This document shows positions 63,201 to 64,000 of a stretch of DNA of 64,000 nucleotides, in pieces. The notes under the pieces are model-generated. The model did no database searches, was not told the DNA's origin, and saw only the letters and a program-made list of their open reading frames with translations. The stretch comes from Macrolepiota albuminosa. Lineage: Eukaryota; Basidiomycota; Agaricomycetes; Agaricales; Agaricaceae. Location of the stretch: positions 186,001-250,000 of the forward strand of contig JAMWFC010000009.1 in NCBI GenBank assembly GCA_027475525.1, written 5' to 3'. Position numbers and translations under genes: made by a program. The first letter of the stretch is position 1, and each line of letters begins with the position of its first letter.

Positions 63201-64000
63201 GCTTTAAGAAGCTGATTCATTCTCGTGATCTAAGACCCTTTGCCACTGTCATATCAATAGTCGCCTTCTGTATATTTTACTTGCTAACCTGACGTTACTT
63301 ATCATCTGTCCATATTCTTGCCCTTCACAATACCGGTGTATCTCTCTATCACGAGTCTTCGTATCAGGACCCAGATGACTTAAAAGTTATTCCCTTGGGG
63401 AATCTTATCTGAGTTCATTTTCTCTAGACATCATGTGGGCACTACTTCAGCTCCTTCTGGTCTGCTTTTACACTGTTATTCTGACCGCGCCCCGGTATCA
63501 TCACGTCTCAAAAGAGTAGACGAACATTCCGTCATGGAGCCGCTTAATATATCCTAACAACGGTCAAGTCTACAAGTGAGCAGTCTCCGCATACACCTGT
63601 CGGCTAACACATCACTGGTCCAAGCTGTCGTGGAATGCATGGTCTATTGCATCCGATTCCTTTTAATTATTCTGAAAAATCAATCCTTAGAGAGAAATGT
63701 CAGGTCTCACTCCAGCCAGTCATCTTCTTCATCTCAAGGCGCAGGAGCTTTCAGTGTTCGCTACTAAAGACCTGTCAACACCGAGGGCGTCAGATTATTT
63801 CAAGAAACACCGGAGGCGCAGGAGCTTTCAGTGTTCGCTACTAAAGACCTGTCAACACCGAGGGCGTCAGATTATTTCAAGAAACACCGGCGTGAAACGG
63901 ATTACCTTATCAGTGTTCATCAATGCATGTAATGATTATCTTTCATTCCCTGCCGTCCTCACTATCATCACCATATTAGTGACGTTGCGGTCTTCGAAGC
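63201..64000. other. Right end, no gene supported
   Basis: Apart from a 77-bp duplication no structure is apparent. Confidence 0.45.
63737..63890. repeat. 77-bp tandem direct duplication (assembly junction)
   Basis: Copies start at 63737 and 63814. The peptide GAGAFSVRY is produced twice. Confidence 0.85.

Overview
The window looks like a 64 kb scaffold piece from a filamentous basidiomycete, most likely an agaricomycete. The support is: spliced genes with many 45-65 nt GT-AG introns; an agaricomycete-type JmjC protein; an A-T-R adenylate-forming reductase; a Plavaka-like (CACTA-related) transposase relic; and Ty3/Gypsy, Ty1/Copia and L1/Tad-like LINE relics. It splits into a repeat-rich, gene-poor left two thirds (about 1-43.5 kb) and a gene-dense right third (43.8-63.2 kb).

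Left part. 1-8 kb holds AT-rich sequence, a poly-T tandem array and two divergent, unrecognised spliced genes (3.5-4.6 kb minus, 5.8-7.3 kb plus), followed by a TIR element, a foldback hairpin and a tRNA-derived SINE. A solo LTR with a perfect 5-bp target duplication lies at 8406-9154, and a second copy of the family at 18995-19865. A decayed LINE occupies 9.2-12.5 kb and a JmjC-family gene 15.3-18.1 kb.

The dominant feature is a young, essentially complete 11.4 kb Gypsy element at 20335-31766 on the minus strand: two 951-bp LTRs with about two differences, an ACGC target duplication, a PBS, a PPT, Gag-protease and RT-RNaseH-integrase. On the opposite strand, between pol and the 3' LTR, it carries a six-exon gene for a protein of about 726 aa with a six-cysteine zinc-cluster-like motif. 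The whole element is saturated with CG[CG][CT]AA hexamers, about ten times the random expectation. It is inserted into an exon of another unknown gene whose frame reads through when the element and one target duplication are removed.

33-42 kb contains two miniature LTR elements (TRIM-like; 33822-34438 and 41365-41910) whose LTRs contain tRNA-like structures with Pol III A/B boxes, plus Copia, chromovirus and Plavaka remains.

Right part. From left to right: an A-T-R adenylate-forming reductase (43829-47815, plus, 14 exons), a convergent D-2-hydroxyacid dehydrogenase (47951-49186, minus), a secreted App1/DUF2183-type phosphatidate phosphatase (49588-50894, minus), a Ser/Thr-rich single-pass membrane protein (51954-53530, minus), a TIR element (54863-55585), a Kre9/Knh-like GPI-anchored wall protein (56331-57303, minus), a large Ser-rich membrane protein (58514-61164, minus) and an acidic unknown protein (62.36-63.2 kb, minus).

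Data quality. About 22 tandem direct duplications have a period of exactly 77 bp. This is the signature of unmerged k=77 de Bruijn contig overlaps rather than biology. They create false frameshifts, notably in the Gypsy pol and the App1-like gene. A 100-N scaffold gap lies at 19943-20042. All splice sites were read by eye; no similarity searches were possible.
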